A stretch of 14,603 bases of DNA from Alphaproteobacteria bacterium (GTDB lineage: Bacteria; Myxococcota_A; UBA796; GCA-2862545), in the NCBI GenBank assembly GCA_020632885.1, contig JACKEQ010000063.1, positions 1 through 14,603 of the forward strand, in the 5' to 3' direction. Under the pieces are notes generated by a model. It saw only the letters and a program-made list of their open reading frames with translations. It made no database searches and was not told where the DNA came from. Below, one piece after another: positions 1 through 6,744 of the stretch. A program made the translations under genes and the position numbers. Numbering within the stretch: the stretch's first letter is position 1; each line of letters starts with the position of its first letter.

Positions 1-1
1 G

Positions 2-688
2 CCGGAGCGCGCGCGCTTCGTCTACGAGAAGGCCGAGACGGTCGAGGGCGCCGAGGACGACGCCCGCATCCAGGCGAACTTCGGGTGGACGCTCAAGATC
101 CTCGGCGAGCCCTACGCTGCCGAGATCCGGCTCAAGCGTGCGGTGGAGCTCGACCCCGAGTTCGTGCCGGGCCTCGTCTACCTGGCGCAGCTCTACCTGG
201 CCGACCGCAACTTCGGCGACATGGTGCCGCTGCTCGAGAAGGCCCTGAAGAAGGCGCCCGAGAACCACGGCGTGCTCGTCGACCTGGGCATCGCGTACCG
301 TGGGCTGGGCCGCCTCGACGAGGCCCAGCGCAGCTGGGAGAAGGCCCTCGACCTGAAGCCGGCCGATCCGGTGCCGCTGTTCAACCTCGGCATCCTGCTC
401 GGCGACGACCGCAAGGACTACGACGGCGCCGTCCGGTACTTCAACCGCTACATCGAGGCGGGGGGGCCGGAGTCGACGCTGGCGCTCGAGTACATCGAGG
501 ACATCGAGCGCGAGAAGAAGAAGGCGGAGCGTCAGCGCGAGCGCGACGAGGCCCGCCGGAAGCGTGAGGAGGACCGCGCCAAGCGCGAGAAGCTCCTCAA
601 GGAAGCCGAGAAGGAGGAGCAGGGCAGCGGTGCCCCGGCCTCCGGTGGATCGCCCTGGGACACCCAGGGTGGGGGAGGGATGCCGTGA
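2..688 (+). CDS. TPR-repeat protein, C-terminal part (5' end outside window)
   Basis: The frame is open from the window edge to TGA at 686-688, giving 228 residues without the N-terminus. About four tetratricopeptide repeats can be read in tandem, with the usual small/aromatic pattern and repeat-ending Pro (for example ARIQANFGWTLKILGEP, then GIAYRGLGRLDEAQRSWEKA, then LFNLGILLGDDRKDYDGAVRYF). A roughly 40-residue highly charged Lys/Arg/Glu helix follows (around EREKKKAERQRERDEARRK), and the protein ends in a Gly/Ser/Pro-rich tail. TPR proteins are scaffolds for protein contacts. Its place just before an ExbB-ExbD-ExbD-TonB-like set suggests a structural part of the same envelope machine; AglT/GltE of the myxobacterial gliding complex is also a TPR protein at the outer membrane. 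That equivalence is inference, because any signal peptide or lipobox lies outside the window. The stop overlaps the next start by 4 bp (GTGA), which indicates translational coupling. Confidence 0.85.
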   Translation, partial: PERARFVYEKAETVEGAEDDARIQANFGWTLKILGEPYAAEIRLKRAVELDPEFVPGLVYLAQLYLADRNFGDMVPLLEKALKKAPENHGVLVDLGIAYRGLGRLDEAQRSWEKALDLKPADPVPLFNLGILLGDDRKDYDGAVRYFNRYIEAGGPESTLALEYIEDIEREKKKAERQRERDEARRKREEDRAKREKLLKEAEKEEQGSGAPASGGSPWDTQGGGGMP

Positions 689-927
689 CGAGGATCGCCC
701 TGACCGCCAGCCTCCTGGTCGGCAGCACAGCCTTCGCGCAGGATGCGCTCCCCCCCCAGGAGGAGCTCGTCATGCAGGACGGCGCCTTCGTCATCGAGGG
801 CAAGGTCCAGAAGCCCGAGGTCGTCGTGGTCGTCGACCGCAAGAAGCTCGACCAGGGCTTCGACCTCGGCCTCGACGAGGACTTCCTCGACCGCATCGTC
901 CAGGCGGCGGCGGAGCCCCCGTTCTAG
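685..927 (+). CDS. Small exported protein of unknown function (80 aa)
   Basis: The GTG start overlaps the TPR gene stop and is preceded by GGGAGGG (673-679) at 5-6 nt spacing, so translation initiation looks well supported. Residues 1-18 form a signal peptide (MTRIALTASLLVGSTAFA, cleavage before QD), so the mature protein would be about 62 residues and periplasmic. It has a hydrophobic strand with a run of valines (GKVQKPEVVVVVDRKKLDQG) and an acidic amphipathic end finishing in PPF. I do not recognise a named family. I have a weak memory of similar small exported proteins with a GKVQKPEV-like motif near ExbB/ExbD/TonB-like gene sets in deltaproteobacteria. Tight coupling to the TPR gene and closeness to exbB suggest an accessory part of the same machine. 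Length, signal peptide and RBS make it a real gene rather than a shadow frame. Confidence 0.8.
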   Translation: MTRIALTASLLVGSTAFAQDALPPQEELVMQDGAFVIEGKVQKPEVVVVVDRKKLDQGFDLGLDEDFLDRIVQAAAEPPF

Positions 928-949
928 TGCTCGACACCCCGAGGAGCAC
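927..949 (+). terminator. Weak hairpin at the end of the 80-aa gene
   Basis: GTGCTC (927-932) pairs perfectly with GAGCAC (944-949) around an 11-nt loop, starting on the last base of the stop codon. No T-tract follows. It could be a weak terminator or a 3'-end stabiliser separating the TPR/small-protein transcript from exbB, which has its own candidate promoter. Confidence 0.3.
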
Positions 950-1015
950 GGCGATCACGGCGCCTTCGTGGCAGCTGGATGTCGGCCCTGCTCACAACCT
1001 CCTCACACAGTCCCA

Positions 1016-1045
1016 ATGACGTCAACTCGCCGCACGGACTAGATT
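1016..1045 (+). promoter_or_regulatory. Candidate sigma70-type promoter of exbB with TGACGTCA palindrome
   Basis: ATGACG (1016-1021) and TAGATT (1040-1045), separated by 18 nt, each match four of six positions of the -35 and -10 consensus. This stands out in an AT-poor region 75 bp before the exbB start. The -35 element overlaps a perfect 8-bp palindrome, TGACGTCA (1017-1024), which could be an operator half-site pair. The call is by eye and unsupported by expression data. Confidence 0.35.
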
Positions 1046-1119
1046 CGGCGGCGGCACACCCGGGCTTCGGGGGGCAGTTCTCCCCGCAGTCACAGAAGTC
1101 GCTTGCGGAGGAACGCCCG

Positions 1120-1785
1120 ATGTTCGACCGGATGATCGAGATGTTTCAGGATGGCGGGACTTTCATGTACCCCATCCTCCTGGTGTTCGTGTTCGCGATG
1201 GCCATCGCGTTCGAGCGCCTGTTCTACGTCACCTTCCGCGCGAACCTGAACGCGACCGCGTTCATGGCCCAGATCCAGAAGCTGATCATGGCCAACAACA
1301 TCGACCGCGCGATCAAGCTCTGCAACGCGGAGCCCCACGCGGCCCTCCCCCGCGTGGTCAAGGCCGGGCTCACCCGCGCCAACCTCGCCGAGAAGGACAT
1401 CGAGAACGCGGTCGACGAGGCCACGCTCGAGGTCGGCCCGATGATCAGCAAGCGCACGGGCTACCTGGGCATGCTGGCGAACGTCGCCACCCTGATCGGC
1501 CTGCTCGGCACCATCTGGGGTCTGGTCATGGCCTTCGAGGCCGTCGCCAAGGCGTCCGCCGAGATGAAGCAGACCCTGCTGGCCCAGGGCATCTCGGTCG
1601 CCATGTACACCACCGCCGGTGGTCTGATGGCCGCCATCCCCACCATGGTCCTGCACTCCATCGTGCAGAACCAGTCCAACCGCATCCTCGACGACGTCGA
1701 TCAGTACGGCCTGAAGACGGTCAACCTGCTCACGGCCCGTCGCCGCGGCACGCTCGACCAGAGCAACGCGGCCCAGCAGGCGTGA
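1120..1785 (+). CDS. ExbB/TolQ/MotA-family proton channel subunit
   Basis: This 221-residue inner-membrane protein would form the pentameric channel that uses the proton gradient to drive ExbD-type partners. The first membrane span is near residues 15-35 (YPILLVFVFAMAIAFERLFY). A cytoplasmic helical region follows, then the two diagnostic spans: GYLGMLANVATLIGLLGTIW (residues 114-133) and GISVAMYTTAGGLMAAIP (157-174). Thr131 and Thr165 align with the channel-lining threonines T148 and T181 of E. coli ExbB. The start was set at ATG 1120 because GGAGGA (1107-1112) lies 7 nt upstream and the N-terminus then matches family length; an in-frame ATG at 979 would add 47 low-complexity residues spanning the promoter candidate. 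The two ExbD genes and the TonB/AgmX-like gene follow. Closest functional analogues by context are AglR (gliding motor) or TolQ; I cannot choose between them from sequence alone. Confidence 0.95.
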   Translation: MFDRMIEMFQDGGTFMYPILLVFVFAMAIAFERLFYVTFRANLNATAFMAQIQKLIMANNIDRAIKLCNAEPHAALPRVVKAGLTRANLAEKDIENAVDEATLEVGPMISKRTGYLGMLANVATLIGLLGTIWGLVMAFEAVAKASAEMKQTLLAQGISVAMYTTAGGLMAAIPTMVLHSIVQNQSNRILDDVDQYGLKTVNLLTARRRGTLDQSNAAQQA

Positions 1786-1798
1786 TCCCCGGCGGCGC

Positions 1799-1842
1799 CG
1801 CTCTCCCCTGAACCGGGGGGAGCGCGCGCCGCCGAGGCGCGC
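1799..1842 (+). promoter_or_regulatory. Two back-to-back hairpins between exbB and exbD1
   Basis: Stem 1 pairs 1799-1808 with 1815-1824 (10 bp, one G-U pair, 6-nt loop). Stem 2 pairs GCGCGCC (1824-1830) with GGCGCGC (1836-1842) around a 5-nt loop. They lie 14 nt after the exbB stop, inside a 129-bp spacer, with no T-tract. They may attenuate transcription or protect the exbB 3' end, so that more ExbB than ExbD is made. The structure is seen in the sequence; the role is inferred. Confidence 0.5.
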
Positions 1843-1914
1843 CTGGGAACCATCCTCGAGCGTCCGTGGTCGGTCCCCAGGGACCCCACCTCCCGACAAG
1901 CCGGAGCAGAGCGC

Positions 1915-2442
1915 ATGCGCAAGCATCGCACCGTCGAAGAAGAGGGCCTGAACCTGGTTCCCATCATGAACCTGGTGACGATCCTGATCCCCTTCCTGCT
2001 CATGTCCGCGCAGTTCGTGAGCCTCGCGGTCATCGACTCCACGCTCCCGGCCATCACGGTCGAAGTGACGCAGGAGAAGGAGGATCCCGAGGAGAAGCTC
2101 AACCTCTCGATCCTGATCACGCCGAACGGCTTCACGCTCACCGGCGCCGACAAGGTCCTCCCGCCCGACAGCGAGACCGACGGCCCGCGCATCCCGTGCC
2201 TCGACGCCGGCTGCCGTTCGCCCGAGAGCTACGACTACCACGCCCTCACCGAGCGCCTGAAGAAGGTGAAGGACCGGTACGAGAGCGAGGAGAACGTGAT
2301 CTTCGTGCCCGACGGTGGCGTGCCCTACGAGGTCCTCGTGCTCACCATGGACGCCGCTCGCGACGACCAGGAGGACAAGGACGATCAGGGCAAGGCACGC
2401 ACCCTCTTCCCCTACGTCGTCATCGCTGCCGGCGTGCAGTAG
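1915..2442 (+). CDS. ExbD/TolR-like protein lacking the membrane Asp (Asn19)
   Basis: The product has 175 residues: a short basic/acidic cytoplasmic N-terminus, one membrane span (about residues 14-36, LVPIMNLVTILIPFLLMSAQ) and a periplasmic domain ending with the ExbD-type pattern PDGGVPYEVLVLTMDAAR. In ExbD, TolR and MotB the position after the Pro-hydrophobic-hydrophobic motif holds an Asp that carries protons. Here codon 1969-1971 is AAC, giving Asn19. Thus it is probably a non-protonatable partner of the next protein in a heterodimeric ExbD pair. Cys95 and Cys100 (CLDAGC) in the periplasmic part could form a disulfide. The start ATG has GGAG (1903-1906) 8 nt upstream. The next ExbD gene follows after 18 bp, so the two are cotranslated in near 1:1 amounts. 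From memory, Asn at this position recurs in some deltaproteobacterial ExbD paralogues. Confidence 0.9.
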   Translation: MRKHRTVEEEGLNLVPIMNLVTILIPFLLMSAQFVSLAVIDSTLPAITVEVTQEKEDPEEKLNLSILITPNGFTLTGADKVLPPDSETDGPRIPCLDAGCRSPESYDYHALTERLKKVKDRYESEENVIFVPDGGVPYEVLVLTMDAARDDQEDKDDQGKARTLFPYVVIAAGVQ

Positions 2443-2460
2443 TCCACGAGGAACGCACCG

Positions 2461-2994
2461 ATGGCCAAGAAGAAGACCGTTCGCCGCGGTGGTGGCAACG
2501 AGGAGCTGAACATCACCTCGATGATGGACATGATGACCATCATCCTCGTGTTCCTCCTCAAGTCCTACTCCGCCGAGGACATCAGCGTGCAGGGCAACGA
2601 CGACCTCGTCCTGCCCGTGTCCACCTCGCTGAAGCCGCCGAAGCTGGCCGTGAACGTGATCGTGTCGCGTGCCCAGGTGCTCGTCGATGGCGAGCCGGTG
2701 CTCTCCCTCGTGGAGGAGGCCGACCCCACCACGGGCCAGCCCGTGATCAAGGTGCCCGAGGCTGCGAAGCGCGGCGCGAAGATCATCGAGCTCTACGACA
2801 AGCTGGTGGCGAAGGCCGAGCAGGCCAAGCGCCTCGGTGAGCGCGCTGGCAACGATCAGTTCGACTTCAAGGGCCAGGTGCTGCTGCAGTGCGACAAGCG
2901 GCTCCCCTTCGCCGTCATCCGCGAGGTCATGTACACCGCGGGCCAGGCGCAGTTCGGTGAGTTCCGGTTCGTCGTGATCAAGGGCTCCGGCTGA
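2461..2994 (+). CDS. ExbD/TolR-family motor protein with intact Asp23
   Basis: This 177-residue protein has a basic N-terminus (MAKKKTVRRGGG), the canonical start of the membrane span NITSMMDMMTIILVFLLKSY (about residues 17-36) with the proton-carrying Asp23, and a periplasmic domain that ends in a typical ExbD/TolR fold signature (DKRLPFAVIREVMYTAGQ, then FRFVVIK). Compared with E. coli ExbD it is longer, with an added helical Lys/Glu-rich segment around residues 100-130. GAGGA at 2448-2452 supports the ATG. It would sit in the ExbB pentamer pore with the Asn-bearing paralogue upstream, so one of two subunits carries the proton site. Homologues in the myxobacterial gliding motor are AglQ and AglS. 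Confidence 0.93.
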   Translation: MAKKKTVRRGGGNEELNITSMMDMMTIILVFLLKSYSAEDISVQGNDDLVLPVSTSLKPPKLAVNVIVSRAQVLVDGEPVLSLVEEADPTTGQPVIKVPEAAKRGAKIIELYDKLVAKAEQAKRLGERAGNDQFDFKGQVLLQCDKRLPFAVIREVMYTAGQAQFGEFRFVVIKGSG

Positions 2995-3348
2995 TTCGCC
3001 GGTCGCGAGGGTCCTGCATCATGACGCCTCCCACGCACCATGCCGCGGCCCCCTTCCCGGGGGGCATCTCCGCGGGTCGGGCCCTGGGGTGGCCAGCGGT
3101 CGGGCCGCAGGTCGAGGATCCGCAGGAGAACACGACGTCGGTGGCCTTGTCAGGGGGTGGTGCGGTGGACTATCGTAGGCGAGGCCACGGGTGGAACCAC
3201 CTCGCGTTGCGGGTTGTCCGAAGTGGTCCGCACCCCGTCACGGGCAGGGCGACCATGATGTCTCTCCGCAGGCTCCACTCCCAGACTCCCGATGTCGCGC
3301 GCGACGTCGCGGGCCGCGCGCGTTCGGGCGCGGTGGAGTGCTGACCGG
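2995..3348 (+). other. 354-bp spacer before the TonB-like gene
   Basis: No convincing gene is seen. An open frame at 3021-3344 has no RBS and an implausible His/Pro/Arg/Gly composition. The spacer holds a 6-bp hairpin (GCCCCC 3048-3053 with GGGGGC 3060-3065) that might end the exbD transcript, and the promoter candidate listed separately. It looks like a transcription-unit boundary within the cluster. Confidence 0.5.
3147..3176 (+). promoter_or_regulatory. Candidate sigma70 promoter for the TonB-like gene
   Basis: TTGTCA (3147-3152) matches five of six -35 bases and TATCGT (3171-3176) four of six -10 bases, with an 18-nt spacer. This is the best -35/-10 pair found by eye in the window. Transcription would start near 3183, leaving a 5' leader of about 165 nt before the ATG at 3349. 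Confidence 0.45.
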
Positions 3349-4725
3349 ATGAGCGCACAGAAGTCCACCTCCAGGGTCCTGTTCATCGGCGTCGTCCAGG
3401 ACGGCAAGGTCGTGCAGGAGCGGGCGATGCCCGCCGGCGAGACCGTCACCGTCGGCGGTGCCAGCAAGGCCACCTTCGCCTTCCCCGACACGCCCTTCGG
3501 CAACGACGCCTTCCCGCTCTTCCAGGTGCAGGACGGCGCCTACCACTTCCGGTACACGGAAGCGGTCAAGGGCAAGATCACCGCCAGCGGCGAGCGCATC
3601 TCCCTCGACAAGGCGGCGAAGGAAGGCAAGGTCCCGCAGCAGGGCGGCGTCTACACGGTCAAGCTCGACGAGTCCGACAAGGGCAAGGTCCGGCTCGGCA
3701 GTGTCACGATCCTCTTCAAGTTCGTGGAGCCTGCGGCCGTGGGGCCCGCGCCGCCTCCGGTCGATCTCAAGCTCGACTTCCGGCCGCGTCTCATCGAGGA
3801 CGACGAGGATCCCATCTTCCTGGGCTTCCTCGCCATCTGGATCGCGCTGGGCATCGCCCTGTCCATCCTCGTGAACTCCGTCGAGCCGCGAGAGTACGAT
3901 CTCGAGGAGATCCCCGACCGCTTCACGAAGGTCGTGCTGGATCTCCCTCCGCCCGAGATCGAGGAGCCCGAGCCCGAGCCCGAGGTCGACGACGCCATGG
4001 CGGTCGAGACCACGGCCGCGGCCACGAAGCCCAAGCCCTCCGACAAGCCCGCCGAGCAGAAGTCCAAGGCCGAGCAGGTCGCGGATGCGAAGGCCAACGA
4101 GGCCCGCAAGGACAAGCTCGCCGGCGAGTCCGCCCTCTTCCAGGCCATGCAGGCCAAGATGATCGGCACCACGGGCGAGAACGCCAAGGGCAGCGTGCTC
4201 ATCTCCAACACCGACGGCGACTACTCCGACATCGCCGAGCGCCTGGCGGCGGCCGAGGCGGCCGGTGGACCCATCGGCGACGGCAGCCGGCTCCGCGGAG
4301 CCGACGGCGTGGCCGGCGGCACGGGCACCCGCGACATCGGCGGCGTCGAGGCCGGTGAGGGCGGCGGCGGTGTGGCGGTCGGTCCGGGCCCCGCGCTCAA
4401 GACGCCCAAGGGCACGGTCTCTGCAGGTGCGCTCGAGGTCGACGGAGCCAGCGTGGCCGGTGTGTCTGCGGTCGTCCGCAAGTACCAGGGCCAGCTGAAG
4501 TACTGCTACGAGAAGTCCCTCAAGTCCAACCCGAAGCTCGCCGGTCGTGTCGTGGTCGGGTGGTACGTCGAGGATGGCGCCGCCTCCGACGTGTACATCG
4601 CCGACAACACCACGGGTGACGACGAGCTCGCCTCCTGCATCAAGAGCAAGGTGGCGCGGTGGGACTTCAAGGACGTCGAGGACGGCGAGGCGAAGTCACC
4701 GTTCATCTTCGCTCCCCAGGAGTGA
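3349..4725 (+). CDS. FHA-like/TM/TonB-like protein with AgmX/PglI-type C-terminal domain
   Basis: The product has 458 residues. Residues 1-125 form a beta-rich cytoplasmic domain resembling an FHA fold (VTVG near residue 30, then FPLFQVQDGAYHFRYTE, ending KVRLGSVTILFKFVEP) but without clear FHA phosphothreonine-binding residues. A single membrane span lies at about 157-178. Then come a Pro/Glu segment (PPPEIEEPEPEPEVDD, 200-215) like the TonB spacer, an Ala/Lys helical stretch, a Gly-rich hinge (about 305-355) and a C-terminal domain (about 365-458) with YCYE (Cys386) and a second Cys (Cys430). This order matches GltG/PglI of the Myxococcus gliding complex and related AgmX/PglI-tail proteins, which reach from the inner membrane across the periplasm. 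It probably transmits ExbB-ExbD force to outer-membrane partners. ATG 3349 was chosen because GGAG (3335-3338) lies 10 nt upstream; the ATG at 3292 lacks an RBS and adds 19 Arg/Ala-rich residues. Confidence 0.88.
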   Translation: MSAQKSTSRVLFIGVVQDGKVVQERAMPAGETVTVGGASKATFAFPDTPFGNDAFPLFQVQDGAYHFRYTEAVKGKITASGERISLDKAAKEGKVPQQGGVYTVKLDESDKGKVRLGSVTILFKFVEPAAVGPAPPPVDLKLDFRPRLIEDDEDPIFLGFLAIWIALGIALSILVNSVEPREYDLEEIPDRFTKVVLDLPPPEIEEPEPEPEVDDAMAVETTAAATKPKPSDKPAEQKSKAEQVADAKANEARKDKLAGESALFQAMQAKMIGTTGENAKGSVLISNTDGDYSDIAERLAAAEAAGGPIGDGSRLRGADGVAGGTGTRDIGGVEAGEGGGGVAVGPGPALKTPKGTVSAGALEVDGASVAGVSAVVRKYQGQLKYCYEKSLKSNPKLAGRVVVGWYVEDGAASDVYIADNTTGDDELASCIKSKVARWDFKDVEDGEAKSPFIFAPQE

Positions 4726-4840
4726 CGTTGTCGGGCGGTTTCGCTGACGACGACGTCCTCGGGGGCTGCCGCCAGCCGCTTCACACGTGGTTGACGGCAT
4801 GCGCGGGGCGGCGTACGAGGCCCGGGGGGAGGAGCTCGTC

Positions 4841-5401
4841 ATGAGCATCGTCAAGCTCGTCGCCATCGTGGTCCTCTCCGGTCTCCCGCTCGTCGCGGGG
4901 GCAGCCGAGCAGCCGCTGCCCACCTTCAGCGTGGCCACCGAGATGGAGAAGTCCGACGCCGAGAAGGCCGAGACGGCTACGGCCGCCATGGCGGCCATCG
5001 AGGAGGCCCAGGGCCGGGTCACGTCGCTGCGCGAGCGGCTGGGCAAGGGCAAGGCCAAGGCGAAGAACGAGGCCGCCCAGAGCTGCGTGAAGGACAAGGG
5101 CGGCCTGCTGGCCTCGCTGGCGTCGCTCTCGAAGAACGCCAAGGGCGAGTACGACAAGGCGCGAGCCGCGGGCAACGCGGTCCGTGCAGACCTGCTCCTG
5201 CAGACGTTGATCATCGCTGCAAACGGTGCGTCGAAGCTGTACGCCGAGGCCCACGAGTGCTCGGGCGACGGAGGTGAGCTCACGGGCGACACGCTCGTCG
5301 AGGTCACCGACGTGTTCGCCGATGCCTCGCGCGATGTCCGCGAGATCGTCGTCGAGCTGCTGAACTTCGGGTCCGATCCCGGCAACACGTCCCCGTTCTG
5401 A
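4841..5401 (+). CDS. Exported helical protein with two cysteines, unknown function
   Basis: A 186-residue protein with a signal peptide (MSIVKLVAIVVLSGLPLVAGA, cleavage near residue 21) and an almost wholly alpha-helical, charged, Ala-rich mature part suited to a short coiled coil. Two cysteines, Cys82 (SCVKDKGG) and Cys140 (HECSGDGG), flank a long helical stretch and could form a disulfide in the periplasm. The ATG has AGGAG (4830-4834) 6 nt upstream; an in-frame GTG at 4787 would put 18 residues before the signal peptide and was rejected. I do not know a named family. I recall similar exported proteins with a C-V-x-D-K motif and a late Cys near beta-barrel genes in myxobacteria, but cannot verify this. 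Context suggests a periplasmic part of the TonB-like/ExbB-ExbD machine or of the beta-barrel/OPX exporter. Confidence 0.82.
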   Translation: MSIVKLVAIVVLSGLPLVAGAAEQPLPTFSVATEMEKSDAEKAETATAAMAAIEEAQGRVTSLRERLGKGKAKAKNEAAQSCVKDKGGLLASLASLSKNAKGEYDKARAAGNAVRADLLLQTLIIAANGASKLYAEAHECSGDGGELTGDTLVEVTDVFADASRDVREIVVELLNFGSDPGNTSPF

Positions 5402-5419
5402 CGGATCGCGGACCCAACA

Positions 5420-5443
5420 CGACGTTCATCGCGACGTTCACCG
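5420..5443 (+). repeat. 12-bp tandem direct repeat before the beta-barrel gene
   Basis: CGACGTTCATCG (5420-5431) is followed at once by CGACGTTCACCG (5432-5443), differing at one base. It ends where the RBS (GGAGAGGA) of the beta-barrel gene begins. Two adjacent copies in helical phase of about one turn could bind a regulator in tandem, or affect translation by an RNA-binding protein. Confidence 0.55.
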
Positions 5444-5453
5444 GAGAGGATGC

Positions 5454-6737
5454 ATGAGCGGGGAGGGGAGGAGTCCTGCGTGGACCGCGCGCGCGCTGCG
5501 GAGCCTCGGCCGATGGGCCGCGGGGCTCCTGTGCAGTGGCGGCGTGGCGTGGGCTGCCCCCGGAGATCACGTCGTCGCGGGCCATGCGGTCATCACCCCC
5601 GAGGTGATGGCGGGCGTCGAGATCCAGAGCAACGCCTACCGCTCCGAGGCGCCTGCGCGCACGCTGCCCGGCTACAACTTCGTCGGCCGCGTCGGGCTGG
5701 GCGTGCAGCTCCGTGCTCCGAAGGTGTGGTTCGACTTCGACGGCAAGTGGGAGCCGCGCATCTTCCTCACGCCGGCCAGCCAGAACCTGAACCAGCTCGG
5801 CAACTTCGCGGCGGGCGCCGCCCTCAGCGTGGCGCCGTCGGGCATCGTCGGGTTCAAGCTCAGCGATCGGGCGCGCTTCTCGGCGAACAGCAACGACGAG
5901 CCCTTCAAGGGCAACGCGCTGGTCACGCAGATCCGCAACACGCTGGCCGTGGGCCTGCCCATCCGGCCCGGGCCCGAGTTCACCATCGAGCCGGGGGCCA
6001 GCTGGTCCTTCCACACCTTCCGCATCCCGGGCGCCGTGGGCAGCCGCGGCTACGGTGACCGCAACACCATCGCGCCGCACCTGAACTTCACCTGGCTGTT
6101 CTTCCCGAACACGGCCTTCGTGTTCGAGGCGTCGTACGAGATGAACCTCTGGCGGCAGTACGAGGCCGGTCTGCAGCGCCCGCTGCCCGACAGCCAGTAC
6201 CTGCGCGCCGTCACGGGCATCCGTGGTCGCTTCACGCGCCACTTCCTGCTCCAGGCGCTCGTGGGCTACGGCTTCGCGATGTACCAGGACGCCCTGGGCG
6301 GCGACTTCAGCCTGAGCAACCGGAACAACGCCAGCCTGCTCGACTCCCTCATCGTGTACGTCCGGCCGGAGCTCGACTTCGGGTACACCGACGGCGAGAG
6401 CTTCGGGCAGCGGGTCCACGTGTCCTACCGCAAGGACTACAACGACTCCTTCTTCACGAACTACCTGGCCTACCATCAGGTCGGGCTGGGCTGGGACAGC
6501 AACCTCGGCCGCTTCTTCGGCGTGCAGCTGGCCGGGTCCGTGCGGTTCGAGGGCTACCACGGTGCGGTCGAGCGCAACGACATCTTCCCCGATGTCTCGC
6601 TGGCGCTGCCCATCCGGCCCACGCGCTACCTCACGCTCCGTCCGGCGGTCGAGTACATGCAGCGCGTGTCCTTCGACGACCCCACGGTGGAGTACCTGAA
6701 CTTCGTCGGGCGCTTCCACATCTCCTTCGTCTACTGA
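5454..6737 (+). CDS. Outer-membrane beta-barrel protein (beta-barrel porin 2-like)
   Basis: This is a 427-residue exported protein. The signal peptide spans about residues 1-34 (basic start, hydrophobic core, AWA before APGD). The mature part shows repeated alternating hydrophobic/polar strands separated by short turns (for example YNFVGRVGLGVQLRAPKVW, TAFVFEASYEMNLWRQYEAG, HFLLQALVGYGFAMYQDA), and ends in RFHISFVY with the terminal aromatic typical of BAM-inserted barrels. The ESNxYR-like N-terminal motif (EIQSNAYR) and the strand pattern resemble the putative beta-barrel porin 2 group that includes partner porins of myxobacterial polysaccharide exporters (EpsX/WzpX type). The alternative is a GltA/GltB/GltH-like barrel of the gliding complex; both fit the context. 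GGAGAGGA (5443-5450) supports the start. A strong hairpin follows the stop, and the OPX gene comes next. Confidence 0.88.
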   Translation: MSGEGRSPAWTARALRSLGRWAAGLLCSGGVAWAAPGDHVVAGHAVITPEVMAGVEIQSNAYRSEAPARTLPGYNFVGRVGLGVQLRAPKVWFDFDGKWEPRIFLTPASQNLNQLGNFAAGAALSVAPSGIVGFKLSDRARFSANSNDEPFKGNALVTQIRNTLAVGLPIRPGPEFTIEPGASWSFHTFRIPGAVGSRGYGDRNTIAPHLNFTWLFFPNTAFVFEASYEMNLWRQYEAGLQRPLPDSQYLRAVTGIRGRFTRHFLLQALVGYGFAMYQDALGGDFSLSNRNNASLLDSLIVYVRPELDFGYTDGESFGQRVHVSYRKDYNDSFFTNYLAYHQVGLGWDSNLGRFFGVQLAGSVRFEGYHGAVERNDIFPDVSLALPIRPTRYLTLRPAVEYMQRVSFDDPTVEYLNFVGRFHISFVY

Positions 6738-6744
6738 GCCCCCG

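Noticed and set aside
1120..2994. Classical tolQRA-tolB-pal or iron-uptake exbBD-tonB operon
   Set aside because: No TolB, Pal or TonB-dependent receptor is seen, there are two ExbD proteins, and the arm protein has an FHA-like domain and AgmX/PglI-type tail.
1120..2994. Flagellar MotA/MotB stator
   Set aside because: Neither ExbD has a peptidoglycan-binding OmpA-like domain, and the channel protein has the ExbB/TolQ three-span length.
3021..3344. Possible 107-residue gene in the spacer before the TonB-like gene
   Set aside because: No RBS, no motif, unlike composition, and it covers the promoter candidate.
5454..5556. Lipoprotein signal in the beta-barrel protein because of Cys27
   Set aside because: The residues before Cys27 do not form a lipobox, and a clear AWA cleavage site follows at residue 34.
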